Below, in pieces: positions 34,391 to 43,374 of a stretch of 64,000 nt of DNA (within the stretch, counting starts at the first letter, position 1; every line of letters begins with the position of its first letter). Made by a program: the position numbers and the translations under genes. A model generated the notes under the pieces. That model was not told the DNA's origin. It saw only the letters and a list, made by a program, of their open reading frames with translations, and searched no databases. Origin of the DNA: Anaerolineales bacterium (GTDB taxonomy: Bacteria; Chloroflexota; Anaerolineae; Anaerolineales; Villigracilaceae); the NCBI GenBank assembly GCA_014379595.1, contig JACMLM010000058.1:1-64000 (forward strand), read 5' to 3'.

Positions 34391-37027
34391 ATGCCCGCAG
34401 AACGATGGCAAAACGGTATTCAGGAATTTTTTCAAACAATTGGCGAAACCGATGATGAACTTATAAAAACGTTCATGTCATCGATGTTTTTAAGTGCCCA
34501 GAAAACTAGCGACGATTCCGCTTCATCCGCACCACAAGAGGCGGAGAAAAACGAGGAGCAGAAGTTTCCCGATGTACTTCCCATCCTGCCGTTGCGTGGC
34601 CTAGTTGTGTATCCGAACACTGCTGTCCCGTTGACAGTGGGTCAAGTACGCTCTATCAAACTTGTGGATGATGTTGTTGGCGGTGACAAACTTGTCGGTT
34701 TGGTCGCCGCACTTAATCCTGAGCAGGAAACTCCCGGTCCTAATGAGTTGTATCAAGTTGGAACTATCGCCACTGTTCATCGTTTGTTGCGTGCGCCAGA
34801 TGGGACAGTTCGTCTATTAGTGCAAGGAATGGAACGCTTTCGTCTCGGTGAATTCGTTGCAGAAGAACCCTATCTTAAAGCACATGTTCACCTGATTCCT
34901 GAAACTCAGGAAACTAATCTTGAGACAAGTGCTTTGGCGCGAAATGCACGTGACCAATTCCAACAGATCACACAAATGATTCCGTCATTTCCTGATGAAT
35001 TGGCTGGTTCCATTACGTCGCTCGAAGACCCTTTGCAAACCGCATATACGATCGCAAACTTTCAAAGAATTGCTTTAAAAGATGCTCAAGAAATCCTTGA
35101 GTTGGATTCTGTATACGAAAAGCTTAAGAAGCTGATTGGTTTGTTGGTACGCGAAGCTGAAGTCTTGCAGATCGGGCAGAAGATCCAAAATGAAGCTCGT
35201 GGTGAGATCGAAAAAGTGCAGCGTGAATATTTTCTGCGCGAGCAGATGAAAGCTATTCAACGGGAGCTGGGGGAGCTGGACGAACAATCTGAGGAAGCCG
35301 AGGAATTTCGCAAAAAGATCGAAGAAGCGAAGATGCCCGAAGAAGCGCATAAGCAGGCCAAACGTGAGTTGGATCGGTTGTCACGTTTACCAACTGCTGC
35401 AGCAGAGTATGGAGTCATCCGTACCTATTTAGATTGGCTGGTTACGCTTCCATGGTCAAAATCCACGCAAGATAATCTAAATATTGCACATGCGCGCGAA
35501 ATTTTGAATAAAGACCATTTTGGGCTTGAGGATGTAAAAGACCGCATTCTTGAGTTTCTTGCAATTCGAAAATTGCGTATTGACCGCAAAGATGACAAGA
35601 AAGCCCCCACAGAGGACATGATCCGCCGCGAACGCGAAGGTGTAATTCTTTGTTTTGTTGGGCCGCCCGGTGTTGGTAAAACATCTTTGGGTCAATCCAT
35701 TGCGCGTGCAATGGAACGTAAATTTATCCGTGCTTCGCTTGGTGGTGTACGTGATGAAGCTGAAATTCGTGGGCATCGCCGAACATATATTGGCGCTATG
35801 CCTGGGCGTATTTTACAATCTCTACGGCGTGTTGATTCTAAAAACCCGGTCTTCATGCTTGATGAAGTGGATAAACTTACTTATGATTTTCACGGTGACC
35901 CCGGGTCTGCACTTCTGGAGGTTTTAGACCCCGAACAAAATGGCGAGTTTCGAGATAATTATCTTGAAGTTTCATATGATCTTTCGCAGGTGTTTTTTAT
36001 TACAACTGCAAATACACTTGAAACTATCCCCGGTCCATTGCGTGATCGTATGGAAATGATCTTTCTTTCTGGATACACCGAGAATGAAAAGATGGCTATT
36101 GCACGTGGTTATCTAATTCCGCGTCAGATCCGTGAGAATAGTTTGCGCGAGGGCGAAATTAAATTTAATGACGATGCTTTGAGAATGATCGTGCGTCAGT
36201 ATACACGTGAGGCGGGCGTACGCAATTTGGAACGTAAGATCGGGACAGTTTGTCGTAAAGTAGGTACAAAAATTGTTGAGGGCAAAGGTAAAAAGATTGT
36301 GATCACGCCCAAGCTGGTGGAAGAGTATCTTGATCATCCAATTTTCTTAGGCCCCGAGGAATTAAATAAACGCACATCCATTCCTGGTGTGGTGCCCGGC
36401 CTTGCATGGACTTCCTTTGGCGGTGATATATTATTTATTGAAGCAACATCCATGCCTGGCGGACGAGGTTTTCAAGTAACGGGTTCGATTGGTAATGTGA
36501 TGCAGGAATCAGCACGTGCCGCAATGTCTTATGTTCGTTCGCGAGCTGCTTCCTTGAATATTCCCCCAGAGTTCTTTGATAAATTTGATATACATATGCA
36601 TATCCCAGCCGGGGCACAACCTAAAGACGGTCCATCTGCCGGTGTGACGATGGCAACTTCTCTAGTATCGTTGATCTCTGGTCGCAAGGTCAAGCCTCAG
36701 GTTGGTATGACCGGCGAGATCACTTTGCGAGGGCAGGTGCTTGCCATTGGCGGCGTCAAAGAAAAAGTTTTGGCGGCGCATCGTAACGGCCTGACAACTG
36801 TGATCCTGCCAAAGCGCAATGAACAGGATATTGATGATGTTCCTGATGAAGTCCGCAATACGATGAAATTTATTTTTGCCGAATCTGTGGATGATGTGAT
36901 CAATGCTGCTTTGGAAAAAGCAAAGCCTCCGAAGAAAAAATCGAAGCAGCCAGTTAAGAAGAAAAAAACTACGCAAACAAAGGCGAAGAAGAATGGCAAA
37001 CCCAAAGATACTGCTCGCAGAAGATGA
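34391..37027 (+). CDS. lon: ATP-dependent protease Lon
   Basis: Degrades damaged and regulatory proteins in the cytosol. The LON substrate domain begins near residue 60 ([20 protein letters not shown]), then a coiled-coil, the AAA+ module ([11 protein letters not shown]alker A) and the Ser-Lys protease domain ([13 protein letters not shown] with catalytic Ser; [19 protein letters not shown] with Lys). The start at 34391 (MPAERWQNG) follows the hsp20 stop by four bases; a frame opening at 34349 would overlap hsp20 and is less likely. Unusual: an acidic N-terminal extension of about 55 residues and a Lys-rich C-terminal tail ([20 protein letters not shown] and beyond). Confidence 0.94.
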   Translation: MPAERWQNGIQEFFQTIGETDDELIKTFMSSMFLSAQKTSDDSASSAPQEAEKNEEQKFPDVLPILPLRGLVVYPNTAVPLTVGQVRSIKLVDDVVGGDKLVGLVAALNPEQETPGPNELYQVGTIATVHRLLRAPDGTVRLLVQGMERFRLGEFVAEEPYLKAHVHLIPETQETNLETSALARNARDQFQQITQMIPSFPDELAGSITSLEDPLQTAYTIANFQRIALKDAQEILELDSVYEKLKKLIGLLVREAEVLQIGQKIQNEARGEIEKVQREYFLREQMKAIQRELGELDEQSEEAEEFRKKIEEAKMPEEAHKQAKRELDRLSRLPTAAAEYGVIRTYLDWLVTLPWSKSTQDNLNIAHAREILNKDHFGLEDVKDRILEFLAIRKLRIDRKDDKKAPTEDMIRREREGVILCFVGPPGVGKTSLGQSIARAMERKFIRASLGGVRDEAEIRGHRRTYIGAMPGRILQSLRRVDSKNPVFMLDEVDKLTYDFHGDPGSALLEVLDPEQNGEFRDNYLEVSYDLSQVFFITTANTLETIPGPLRDRMEMIFLSGYTENEKMAIARGYLIPRQIRENSLREGEIKFNDDALRMIVRQYTREAGVRNLERKIGTVCRKVGTKIVEGKGKKIVITPKLVEEYLDHPIFLGPEELNKRTSIPGVVPGLAWTSFGGDILFIEATSMPGGRGFQVTGSIGNVMQESARAAMSYVRSRAASLNIPPEFFDKFDIHMHIPAGAQPKDGPSAGVTMATSLVSLISGRKVKPQVGMTGEITLRGQVLAIGGVKEKVLAAHRNGLTTVILPKRNEQDIDDVPDEVRNTMKFIFAESVDDVINAALEKAKPPKKKSKQPVKKKKTTQTKAKKNGKPKDTARRR

Positions 37028-37355
37028 TGTAACCATGGTCTCGCTATTAAAGACTCTTTTGAAAATGGAGGGATTTGACGTGATCGCTTTGTCTGCAGAT
37101 GCGGATGTATCTGCAGCCGTCCGGAAGGAGAATCCTGACGTCCTTTTATTGGATGTACATTTGGGGCACCAAAGCGGCCTGGATATATTGGACAGCGTTA
37201 CCAATTCTCAGGATACAAACACGCGTGTAGTTATGTCTTCGGGTTCGAATGTTAAAGAAGAGTGTATGCAGCGCGGCGCATTCGGTTTTTTACTTAAACC
37301 ATATATGCCGGATGAACTCATCACAGTCTTAAAGCAAGCCATCAAAGCTGTATGA
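36993..37355 (+). CDS. Single-domain response regulator
   Basis: CheY-like receiver, 120 residues, with no output domain. Acidic pocket AEDDVTM, phosphoacceptor Asp in LLLDVHLG, signalling Ser in MSSGSNV and the conserved Lys in LLKPYMP are all present. The ATG at 36993 lies inside the 3' end of lon and overlaps it by 35 bp in another frame; the frame opening upstream only encodes the shifted lon tail. No histidine kinase is adjacent. It probably signals by protein contact. Confidence 0.88.
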   Translation: MANPKILLAEDDVTMVSLLKTLLKMEGFDVIALSADADVSAAVRKENPDVLLLDVHLGHQSGLDILDSVTNSQDTNTRVVMSSGSNVKEECMQRGAFGFLLKPYMPDELITVLKQAIKAV

Positions 37356-37361
37356 TGCCCC

Positions 37362-37784
37362 GTGAATATTCGTGAATTTCGTTTCCCCGCTGATTATTCT
37401 CAAACTTTAGAGTTATGGGAAAGTATTGAAGCCGGTATGAGTGTTGGGCGTTCAGATACGCCGGAAGAAATACAAAAGAAACTTAAACGTGACTCCGATC
37501 TGTTTTTGGTTGCTGAACTGAATAATGAAATTGTTGGCACGGTTATTGGCGGGTATGATGGCCGCCGCGGAATGATCTATCATCTTGCGGTTCATAAAAG
37601 TGTTCGAAAGCAGGGTATTGGCGGATTGCTCCTTAATGAAGTTGAAAATCGCTTGAAAGCGAAAGGCTGTTTAAAATGTTATCTTCTGGCTTTTGCCGGT
37701 AATACGGATGCCATTCAGCTTTATAAAAAACATGGGTGGTATGACCAAAAAGAAGACATTGTTTTTGGAAAAGAATTTTCATGA
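37362..37784 (+). CDS. GNAT-family N-acetyltransferase
   Basis: A 140-residue acetyl-CoA-dependent transferase. Motif A is visible as HLAVHKSVRKQGIGGLLLNE (R/Q-x-x-G-x-G acetyl-CoA loop near residue 87), and motif B as YLLAFAGNTDAIQLYKKHGW. The start is GTG six bases after the response-regulator stop. Overall it resembles small acetyltransferases of the YpeA/RimI kind; the substrate is unknown. mogA overlaps its end by 4 bp. Confidence 0.85.
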   Translation: MNIREFRFPADYSQTLELWESIEAGMSVGRSDTPEEIQKKLKRDSDLFLVAELNNEIVGTVIGGYDGRRGMIYHLAVHKSVRKQGIGGLLLNEVENRLKAKGCLKCYLLAFAGNTDAIQLYKKHGWYDQKEDIVFGKEFS

Positions 37785-38275
37785 CGATTCGATTTGGGAT
37801 CTTAACTCTCTCTGATCGCTCATCTCGTGGTGAACGTGAAGATGCCTCCGGTCCCGCTTTAGCGGCTCTTATCCGCGCTCAAAACTGGTTAGTCACCAAA
37901 CAAGCGATTCTCTCAGACGATGAATCTGCCATTCGCGCAATTTTGATCGAGTGGGCAGATAGCGGCAGCTTTGATGTTATTTTAACTACGGGCGGCACAG
38001 GCTTTGCTCCACGTGATGTTACCCCTGATGCCACACGCGCCGTCATTCAACGGGATGCACCCGGTTTAGCTGAAGCCATGCGCGCTGAGAGTTTGAAAAA
38101 AACACCTCATGCCATGCTGTCTCGTGCAGTTGCGGGCATTCGAGGAAGCACGCTCATTGTTAATCTACCAGGCAGCCCAAAAGGTGCAGTAGAAAACTTG
38201 CAAACGATACTGTCTGTTCTTCCTCATGCAGTTCAACTTCTTACAAATTCCCCTGGGTCTGAGGCATCGCATTAA
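37781..38275 (+). CDS. mogA: Molybdopterin adenylyltransferase (MogA/MoaB family)
   Basis: Adenylylates molybdopterin in molybdenum-cofactor synthesis. The family core is complete: FGILTLSDRSSRGEREDASG at the N terminus, the nucleotide/pterin loop DVILTTGGTGFAPRDVTPDA near residues 66-85, and the C-terminal IVNLPGSPKGAVENL. Overlaps the GNAT stop (ATGA). The moaC-moaD-moaE cluster lies 25 kb away at the window end, so the pathway is split on the chromosome. Confidence 0.9.
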   Translation: MTIRFGILTLSDRSSRGEREDASGPALAALIRAQNWLVTKQAILSDDESAIRAILIEWADSGSFDVILTTGGTGFAPRDVTPDATRAVIQRDAPGLAEAMRAESLKKTPHAMLSRAVAGIRGSTLIVNLPGSPKGAVENLQTILSVLPHAVQLLTNSPGSEASH

Positions 38276-38464
38276 TCTTTCATTATTCTTAAGCAGTTCA
38301 CCTAGCCACTAGGTACAACTCATTGGTATAATCCGCCCGCTTGCAAAGTGCCGCAGAAATATCTAAATTATTCTTCTAGTTTTTATGCGTAAATTCTTCT
38401 AGAAAATTACTTGTAGGTGTAAATAGCGGTAAAAGTAAATCAAACAATTAAGGAAAGAGTAAGC

Positions 38465-39022
38465 ATGATAGATGTAAATGAACTTCGCAAAGGTGTCACA
38501 TTTGAATTGGATGGAAATCTCCTGAAAGTATTGGATTACAGTCATAACAAAACTGGTCGTGGCAATGCCAATATTAAAGTAAAAGCCCGCAATTTGATAA
38601 CTGGCTCCACAATTGAACGCACATTTAGCTCTGGTCAATCAGTTCAGGATGTAGACCTTGATTTCGCCAATGTTTCGTACTTATATAATGATGGCGAGCT
38701 ATACTACTTTATGGACAATGTCACATTTGAACAGCCGGGCATCAAAAGAGAATCTCTCGGTGATAGTGCTAATTATCTAAAAGAAGGCATGGAAGTAAAA
38801 CTTACTTTCTATAAAGGCGAACCGATTGATGTGGAATTGCCAACCTCGGTGGATTTGAAAGTCGTTGAAGCTGAAATGGCCATCCGCGGTGATACTGCCA
38901 CAGGCGTAACAAAGAAAGTCACCACTGAATCAGGGATACAAGTGCAATGCCCGAACTTCGTCAACGTCGGAGATACCATCCGCGTAGATACTCGTACGGG
39001 TGAATATATTACACGCGTATAA
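38465..39022 (+). CDS. efp: Elongation factor P
   Basis: Relieves ribosome stalling at polyproline stretches. All three beta-barrel domains are present in 185 residues: N-terminal KOW-like (MIDVNELRKGVTFELDGNLL), central OB domain (FMDNVTFEQPGIKRESLG) and C-terminal OB domain ending in GDTIRVDTRTGEYITRV. The loop that enters the peptidyl-transferase centre reads NKTGRGNAN, with Arg at position 32 where many species have a modified lysine. AAGGAAAGAG precedes the ATG. A TATAAT hexamer lies at 38327-38332. Confidence 0.95.
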   Translation: MIDVNELRKGVTFELDGNLLKVLDYSHNKTGRGNANIKVKARNLITGSTIERTFSSGQSVQDVDLDFANVSYLYNDGELYYFMDNVTFEQPGIKRESLGDSANYLKEGMEVKLTFYKGEPIDVELPTSVDLKVVEAEMAIRGDTATGVTKKVTTESGIQVQCPNFVNVGDTIRVDTRTGEYITRV

Positions 39023-39044
39023 ATTTCTCTCTGTAACAAAAAAT

Positions 39045-39374
39045 ATGAAAACACCAGATGGGCGTGAGTGCCCACACTTCTACGGCGATTATTATCGCGG
39101 CCGCAATATAGAAGAATGCCGTCTCCTTAAATTACACGGCCAACAATGGACACGTGACTTGTGCAAAACTTGTCCCGTCCCTGATATTGCACGTGCCAAT
39201 TCATGCCAGCATATGCAGTTGAAGCCTGTAGTTGCACGTCCAATTACAGCTGCTTTTCAACGCCGTGTGCAAGTGAATGCATTTTGTGAAAAGACAAAGC
39301 GTGATGTCTCCGAGCCGCAAATCGGCTGTGGAGAGTGTCACTCTTTGCCGTTTAATTTTGAGATAAAAGAATAA
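39045..39374 (+). CDS. Cysteine-rich protein of unknown function
   Basis: A 109-residue soluble protein with eight Cys, including CKTC near residues 40-43 and GCGEC near the C terminus. The spacing suggests two metal sites (zinc or an iron-sulfur cluster), but I do not recognise a named family. The start at 39045 (MKTPDGRECPHFYGDYY) is chosen over the frame opening inside efp at 39000, because the latter would overlap efp and lacks similarity to the Cys-rich part. It follows efp closely and may share its transcript. Confidence 0.7.
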   Translation: MKTPDGRECPHFYGDYYRGRNIEECRLLKLHGQQWTRDLCKTCPVPDIARANSCQHMQLKPVVARPITAAFQRRVQVNAFCEKTKRDVSEPQIGCGECHSLPFNFEIKE

Positions 39375-39409
39375 TCTGAGAGACTCGCGGGGGAGTCCAA
39401 TAAACTAAT

Positions 39410-40600
39410 ATGACGCTGACACTATTGCTTGATCTAGACGACACCCTGCTCAATACCAATTTAGAATCTTTCATCCCCGCTTATTTTCAAGCATTGGCAA
39501 GAGACCTTGCTCCGCAGATCGCTCCTGATCTGATGTTTCGTGCGCTGATTGCTGGTACGAGTTTGATGAATGAAAGCCAGGATTTCTCACATACTTTAAA
39601 AGAAGTATTCGATGCAGAATTTTATCCACAGCTTAATCTTTCCCGTGAAGAACTTGAACCTGCTGTTGAAAACTTTTATGATCATATTTTCCCAACTTTA
39701 TCCGGGCTTACATCTCAAAGGCCCGAAGCCAAATTATTTATTGATTGGGCTTTTGCTCAGGGTTTTCGCATTGCGATAGCCACCGATCCGCTCTTGCCGC
39801 GTAAGGCTACATATCATCGTTTGAGATGGGCAGGCTTGGAACCAGAGCGATTTGAACTTGTTTCAACTTTCGATCATTTTCATTTTTCAAAAACTCATCC
39901 TGCTTATTATGCCGAAGTCCTCGGCCGTATGGGCTGGCCTGACGGTCCAATTCTTATGGTCGGCAATGACATAGATCGTGATATTTTACCGGCGCAAAAG
40001 CTTGGGCTGGCTACATATCATATAGATGACGAACCCGCTTCCAGGTCCGGACCTGATGCGGGCGCGCACGGTAAACTGGCTGACCTGCGTCGGTGGATCG
40101 AATCCACCGATCTGACATCTCTAACTCCATCATTCAAATCAATTGATTCAGTACTGGCAATATTATCCGCCACCCCGGCCGCCTTTAATGGATTATTAGG
40201 TGGATTGGATTCGTTATCATGGTCTCGCGAACCTACCTCGAATGATTGGGCATTGACTGAACTGATTTGCCATATGCGTGATACTGAGCGCGAAATACAT
40301 CATATGCAAATTAAGTTGTTTCGCGCGCAAAAAGAACCATTTATTCCACGGCCTGATACAAGCATATGGGCCAGCCAAAGAGATTATCTGCATGAGAATG
40401 GGGCATCTGCTTTGATCGAGTTTAACGATGCGCGGCGTGAAACATTGCATATGATCAAGGAAATTACACCAGATGAATGGGAACAAAGAGCACGTCACGC
40501 TATTTTTGGGCCCACAAATTTCCTCGAAGTAGCCAGCTTTATTACGGACCATGATCGAATGCATATTCAGCAGGCATGGAGTATTCTGAAAAAAATCTAA
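39410..40600 (+). CDS. HAD-hydrolase and DinB-domain fusion
   Basis: Two domains in 396 residues. Residues 1-230 are a haloacid-dehalogenase phosphatase with the nucleophile motif LDLDDTLLNT (residues 6-15), a Ser/Thr site in AIATDPLLPRK and the metal site GNDIDRDILPAQ. After a short linker, residues about 240-395 form a DinB/YfiT-like four-helix domain with probable metal ligands in LICHMRDTEREIHHM and DHDRMHIQQAW. The joint product is unusual. The HAD part suggests sugar or nucleotide phosphate hydrolysis; DinB domains often act in thiol-dependent transfers. A hairpin terminator follows. Confidence 0.85.
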   Translation: MTLTLLLDLDDTLLNTNLESFIPAYFQALARDLAPQIAPDLMFRALIAGTSLMNESQDFSHTLKEVFDAEFYPQLNLSREELEPAVENFYDHIFPTLSGLTSQRPEAKLFIDWAFAQGFRIAIATDPLLPRKATYHRLRWAGLEPERFELVSTFDHFHFSKTHPAYYAEVLGRMGWPDGPILMVGNDIDRDILPAQKLGLATYHIDDEPASRSGPDAGAHGKLADLRRWIESTDLTSLTPSFKSIDSVLAILSATPAAFNGLLGGLDSLSWSREPTSNDWALTELICHMRDTEREIHHMQIKLFRAQKEPFIPRPDTSIWASQRDYLHENGASALIEFNDARRETLHMIKEITPDEWEQRARHAIFGPTNFLEVASFITDHDRMHIQQAWSILKKI

Positions 40601-40641
40601 TTTTTTGTGCGTGTCTTCCAGTCAGGTGCAGTGTTATTATT

Positions 40642-40673
40642 GAAAAGAAGGACAAACCTTTGTCCTTCTTTTC
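40642..40673 (+). terminator. Terminator after the HAD-DinB gene
   Basis: Perfect 15-bp arms (GAAAAGAAGGACAAA and its complement) with a 2-nt loop and a T-rich right flank. Confidence 0.82.
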
Positions 40674-40691
40674 ATATTTGAACTATGACCG

Positions 40692-40703
40692 TATGTTAAC
40701 ATA
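40692..40703. promoter_or_regulatory. Palindrome TATGTTAACATA upstream of fabF
   Basis: A perfect 12-bp palindrome lies 34 bp before the fabF start, at the expected promoter position. It may be an operator for the fatty-acid synthesis genes; the binding protein is unknown. Confidence 0.35.
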
Positions 40704-40736
40704 AGGTTTAAAGTTACAATTTTAAGGAGAACACGA

Positions 40737-41975
40737 ATGAGAAAACGTGTAGTTGTTACGGGGTTGGGCTGTGTAAGCCCAGTGGGAAATAATGTAAAAG
40801 ATACATGGCAGGCTTTACTGGCTGGAAAATCTGGCGCGGCTCCCATCACTGCCTTTGATGCGAGCGCACACAAAACCAAGTTTGCGGCAGAGTTAAAGGG
40901 ATTCGATCCTGTAGCATTATTTGGCACGCGCGATGCCCGTAAAATGGATCGCTTTGCCCAAATGGCTACCGCCGCTACATTGGAAGCCATGGAACATGCC
41001 AACTTTAAAATTGACGAATCAAATCGTGACCGTGTTGGTATTTTGATCGGTACTGGTATTGGTGGGATTATCACCATACTTGAACAATACGATGTTATGC
41101 GTGAACGCGGCCCTGAACGCGTCAGCCCTTTTCTTATTCCCATGATGATCTCTGACAGTGCCTCGGGCAATATTGCCATTCGTATTGGTGCGCGTGGACC
41201 AAACATGTCACTGGCAACTGCCTGTGCATCTGGGACAAATGCATTGGGTGAAGCCGCTGAAATGATTCGGCGCGGTGCAGCAGATGCAATGATCGCTGGT
41301 GCTTCTGAGGCGGCGATCAGTTCACTTTCGATGGCGGGTATGAATGTGATGACTGCTTTGTCTACCCGTAATGATGATCCGCAAAAAGCATCACGTCCAT
41401 TCGACAAGGATCGCGATGGATTTCTAATGGGGGAAGGCGCAGCGATTTTGATTCTCGAATCGCTGGAATATGCACAGGCACGTGGTGCAAATATCCTATG
41501 TGAGTTTGTTGGCTATGGCACTACAGATGATGCACATCATATCTCTGCCCCTGCAGAAAATGGTGCGGGCGCTGCTATTTCCATGAGCCTCGCATTACAA
41601 GATGCAGAATTGAAGCCTGCTGATATCGGTTATATCAATGCACACGGTACTTCAACTTATTTGAACGATAAAAGTGAAACCTCTGCAATTAAGACTGTGT
41701 TCGGCGAACAGGCGTATAAAATCCCCGTTTCTTCCACAAAATCCATGACAGGTCATTTGCTAGGTGCATCCGGTGCGCTGGAAGCAATTATCAGCACGAT
41801 GGCAATTTTGGATAATATCCTGCCTCCCACGATCAACTACGAAACCCCTGATCCAGTTTGTGATTTGGATTATGTGCCCAATCAACCGCGCAAAGCTGAG
41901 CCGAATTATGTCATGTCCAACTCATTTGGGTTTGGCGGACATAATGCCACTTTGATCTTAGGCCGCTACAAATAA
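40737..41975 (+). CDS. fabF: 3-oxoacyl-ACP synthase II
   Basis: Housekeeping elongation ketosynthase of type II fatty acid synthesis. The 412-residue protein has the catalytic Cys in LATACASGTNALGEA and His residues in NAHGTSTYLND and KSMTGHLLGASGALE, plus the terminal SFGFGGHNATLILG. AAGGAG lies 10 nt before the ATG. fabH follows after 10 bp. It is clearly distinct from the island ketosynthase at 19095. Confidence 0.95.
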   Translation: MRKRVVVTGLGCVSPVGNNVKDTWQALLAGKSGAAPITAFDASAHKTKFAAELKGFDPVALFGTRDARKMDRFAQMATAATLEAMEHANFKIDESNRDRVGILIGTGIGGIITILEQYDVMRERGPERVSPFLIPMMISDSASGNIAIRIGARGPNMSLATACASGTNALGEAAEMIRRGAADAMIAGASEAAISSLSMAGMNVMTALSTRNDDPQKASRPFDKDRDGFLMGEGAAILILESLEYAQARGANILCEFVGYGTTDDAHHISAPAENGAGAAISMSLALQDAELKPADIGYINAHGTSTYLNDKSETSAIKTVFGEQAYKIPVSSTKSMTGHLLGASGALEAIISTMAILDNILPPTINYETPDPVCDLDYVPNQPRKAEPNYVMSNSFGFGGHNATLILGRYK

Positions 41976-41985
41976 AGGAGATAGA

Positions 41986-43089
41986 ATGCCATTCGCGCAT
42001 ATCACGGGCTGGGGCATGTATGTGCCTGAGCCTGTGCTCACTAACGACGACATTGCCAAACTGGTAGATACGAATGATGCATGGATTCGTGACCGTACAG
42101 GTATTCGCGAGCGCCACATTGCTCGTGAGAATGATTTTCCATCCACACTTGCAGTAGAAGCTTCGATCAAGGCATTACAGGTTGCAAATCTGGCTCCCAC
42201 CGAGTTGGACTTGATCATCTGCTCTACATCTTCGCCAGAATATATTTTTCCTGCCACTGCCTGTATCATTCAAGATCAGATCGGCGCGACGAAAGCTGGT
42301 GCGTTTGACCTGTTGGCTGCATGTTCAGGTTTTATTTTTGCAACGAATATGGCTGCGCAGGCCATTCGCAGCGGCTCTATTAAAAACGCTTTGGTGATCG
42401 GAACAGAAACACTTTCACGTTTCGTCGATTGGAAAGACCGCAATACTTGTATCTTATTTGGTGATGGCGCTGGTGCATTTGTTTTACAGGCTAGTGATAA
42501 ACCAGGCGGTGTTCTTTCTGCTGTAATGCATTCAGACGGCTCCGGTGCAAATTCTCTGACCTTGCTGGGCGGAGGAGCACGTCACCCTGCGACGGAATTG
42601 ACACTCCATGAAGGAAAGCATTTCGTCCAGATGGATGGAAAGGAAGTCTTCCGCTTCGCTACGCGTGTTATGGGGCGTGCCGCAATAGAGGCTCTTGAGC
42701 TCGCAGGCATGACTACCAACGATGTGCAATGGATCATTCCTCATCAGGCAAATTTTCGAATTATTGAAACAGCCGCAAAATATCTAAAAATGCCGCTTGA
42801 AAAATTTATAATCAATGTAGAGAACTATGGAAATACATCCACTGCTTCAATTCCAATTGCAACAGTGGAAGGCGTGGAAAAAGAAAAACTTAAAGTAGGC
42901 GATAAGGTTGTGTTTGTCGGTTTTGGTGCTGGACTCACCTGGGGAGCCATGGTCGTTGAATGGACTGGTCCACTTCCCGCTACAAAGAATGTTCACCCTG
43001 AACAATATCGAAGGTTCGCGCGTTTCCGTTCTTGGATACGTCGTACACTTCGTTTTATAGAAGGCATCTTCTTCCGTAGGGAACTCTAA
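41986..43089 (+). CDS. fabH: 3-oxoacyl-ACP synthase III with C-terminal extension
   Basis: Starts fatty-acid synthesis by condensing acyl-CoA with malonyl-ACP. The Cys-His-Asn triad is visible: LLAACSGFIFATN, IIPHQANFRIIE and ENYGNTSTASIP. At 367 residues it is about 45 longer than usual: after the normal end (TWGAMVVEW) an Arg/Phe-rich tail follows (YRRFARFRSWIRRTLRF...), perhaps membrane-associated. It follows fabF in one operon; GGAG lies upstream of the ATG. Confidence 0.93.
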   Translation: MPFAHITGWGMYVPEPVLTNDDIAKLVDTNDAWIRDRTGIRERHIARENDFPSTLAVEASIKALQVANLAPTELDLIICSTSSPEYIFPATACIIQDQIGATKAGAFDLLAACSGFIFATNMAAQAIRSGSIKNALVIGTETLSRFVDWKDRNTCILFGDGAGAFVLQASDKPGGVLSAVMHSDGSGANSLTLLGGGARHPATELTLHEGKHFVQMDGKEVFRFATRVMGRAAIEALELAGMTTNDVQWIIPHQANFRIIETAAKYLKMPLEKFIINVENYGNTSTASIPIATVEGVEKEKLKVGDKVVFVGFGAGLTWGAMVVEWTGPLPATKNVHPEQYRRFARFRSWIRRTLRFIEGIFFRREL

Positions 43090-43146
43090 TCGCTTTTTCA
43101 TTCAGCTATGGTACGATAAGTTTGAAAATCAATAAAGGAGCGTTTT

Positions 43147-43332
43147 ATGATGGGATTACCTCGTGGTGCAGAATGGATCATCATTCTTGTTATCGTTATT
43201 CTCTTATTTGGCCCAGGGCGTATCGGTAAGATCGCCAGCGAACTTGGGCGCAGCATCAAATCCTTCCGTGAAGGATTGGGACCTAAAGATGAGCAGGCTG
43301 AACAGCCTGATGTAAAAGAAGAGGATAAGTAA
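43147..43332 (+). CDS. tatA: Twin-arginine translocase subunit TatA/E
   Basis: A 61-residue component of the Tat pore. One N-terminal membrane helix (WIIILVIVILLFGPGRIG) with the hinge FGPGRIG, then an amphipathic helix (KIASELGRSIKSFREG) and an acidic tail. AAGGAG lies 7-8 nt before the ATG. TatC is not in the window. Confidence 0.92.
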   Translation: MMGLPRGAEWIIILVIVILLFGPGRIGKIASELGRSIKSFREGLGPKDEQAEQPDVKEEDK

Positions 43333-43374
43333 ATAAAAAAGAAGGACACCTATAGGTGTCCTTCTTTTTTATTT
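43331..43374. terminator. Bidirectional terminator overlapping two stop codons
   Basis: A perfect 44-nt palindrome (22-nt arms, core GAAGGACACCTA) reaches from the tatA stop to the stop of the opposing DUF255 gene, with A/T runs at both ends. It can end both transcripts. Confidence 0.9.
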
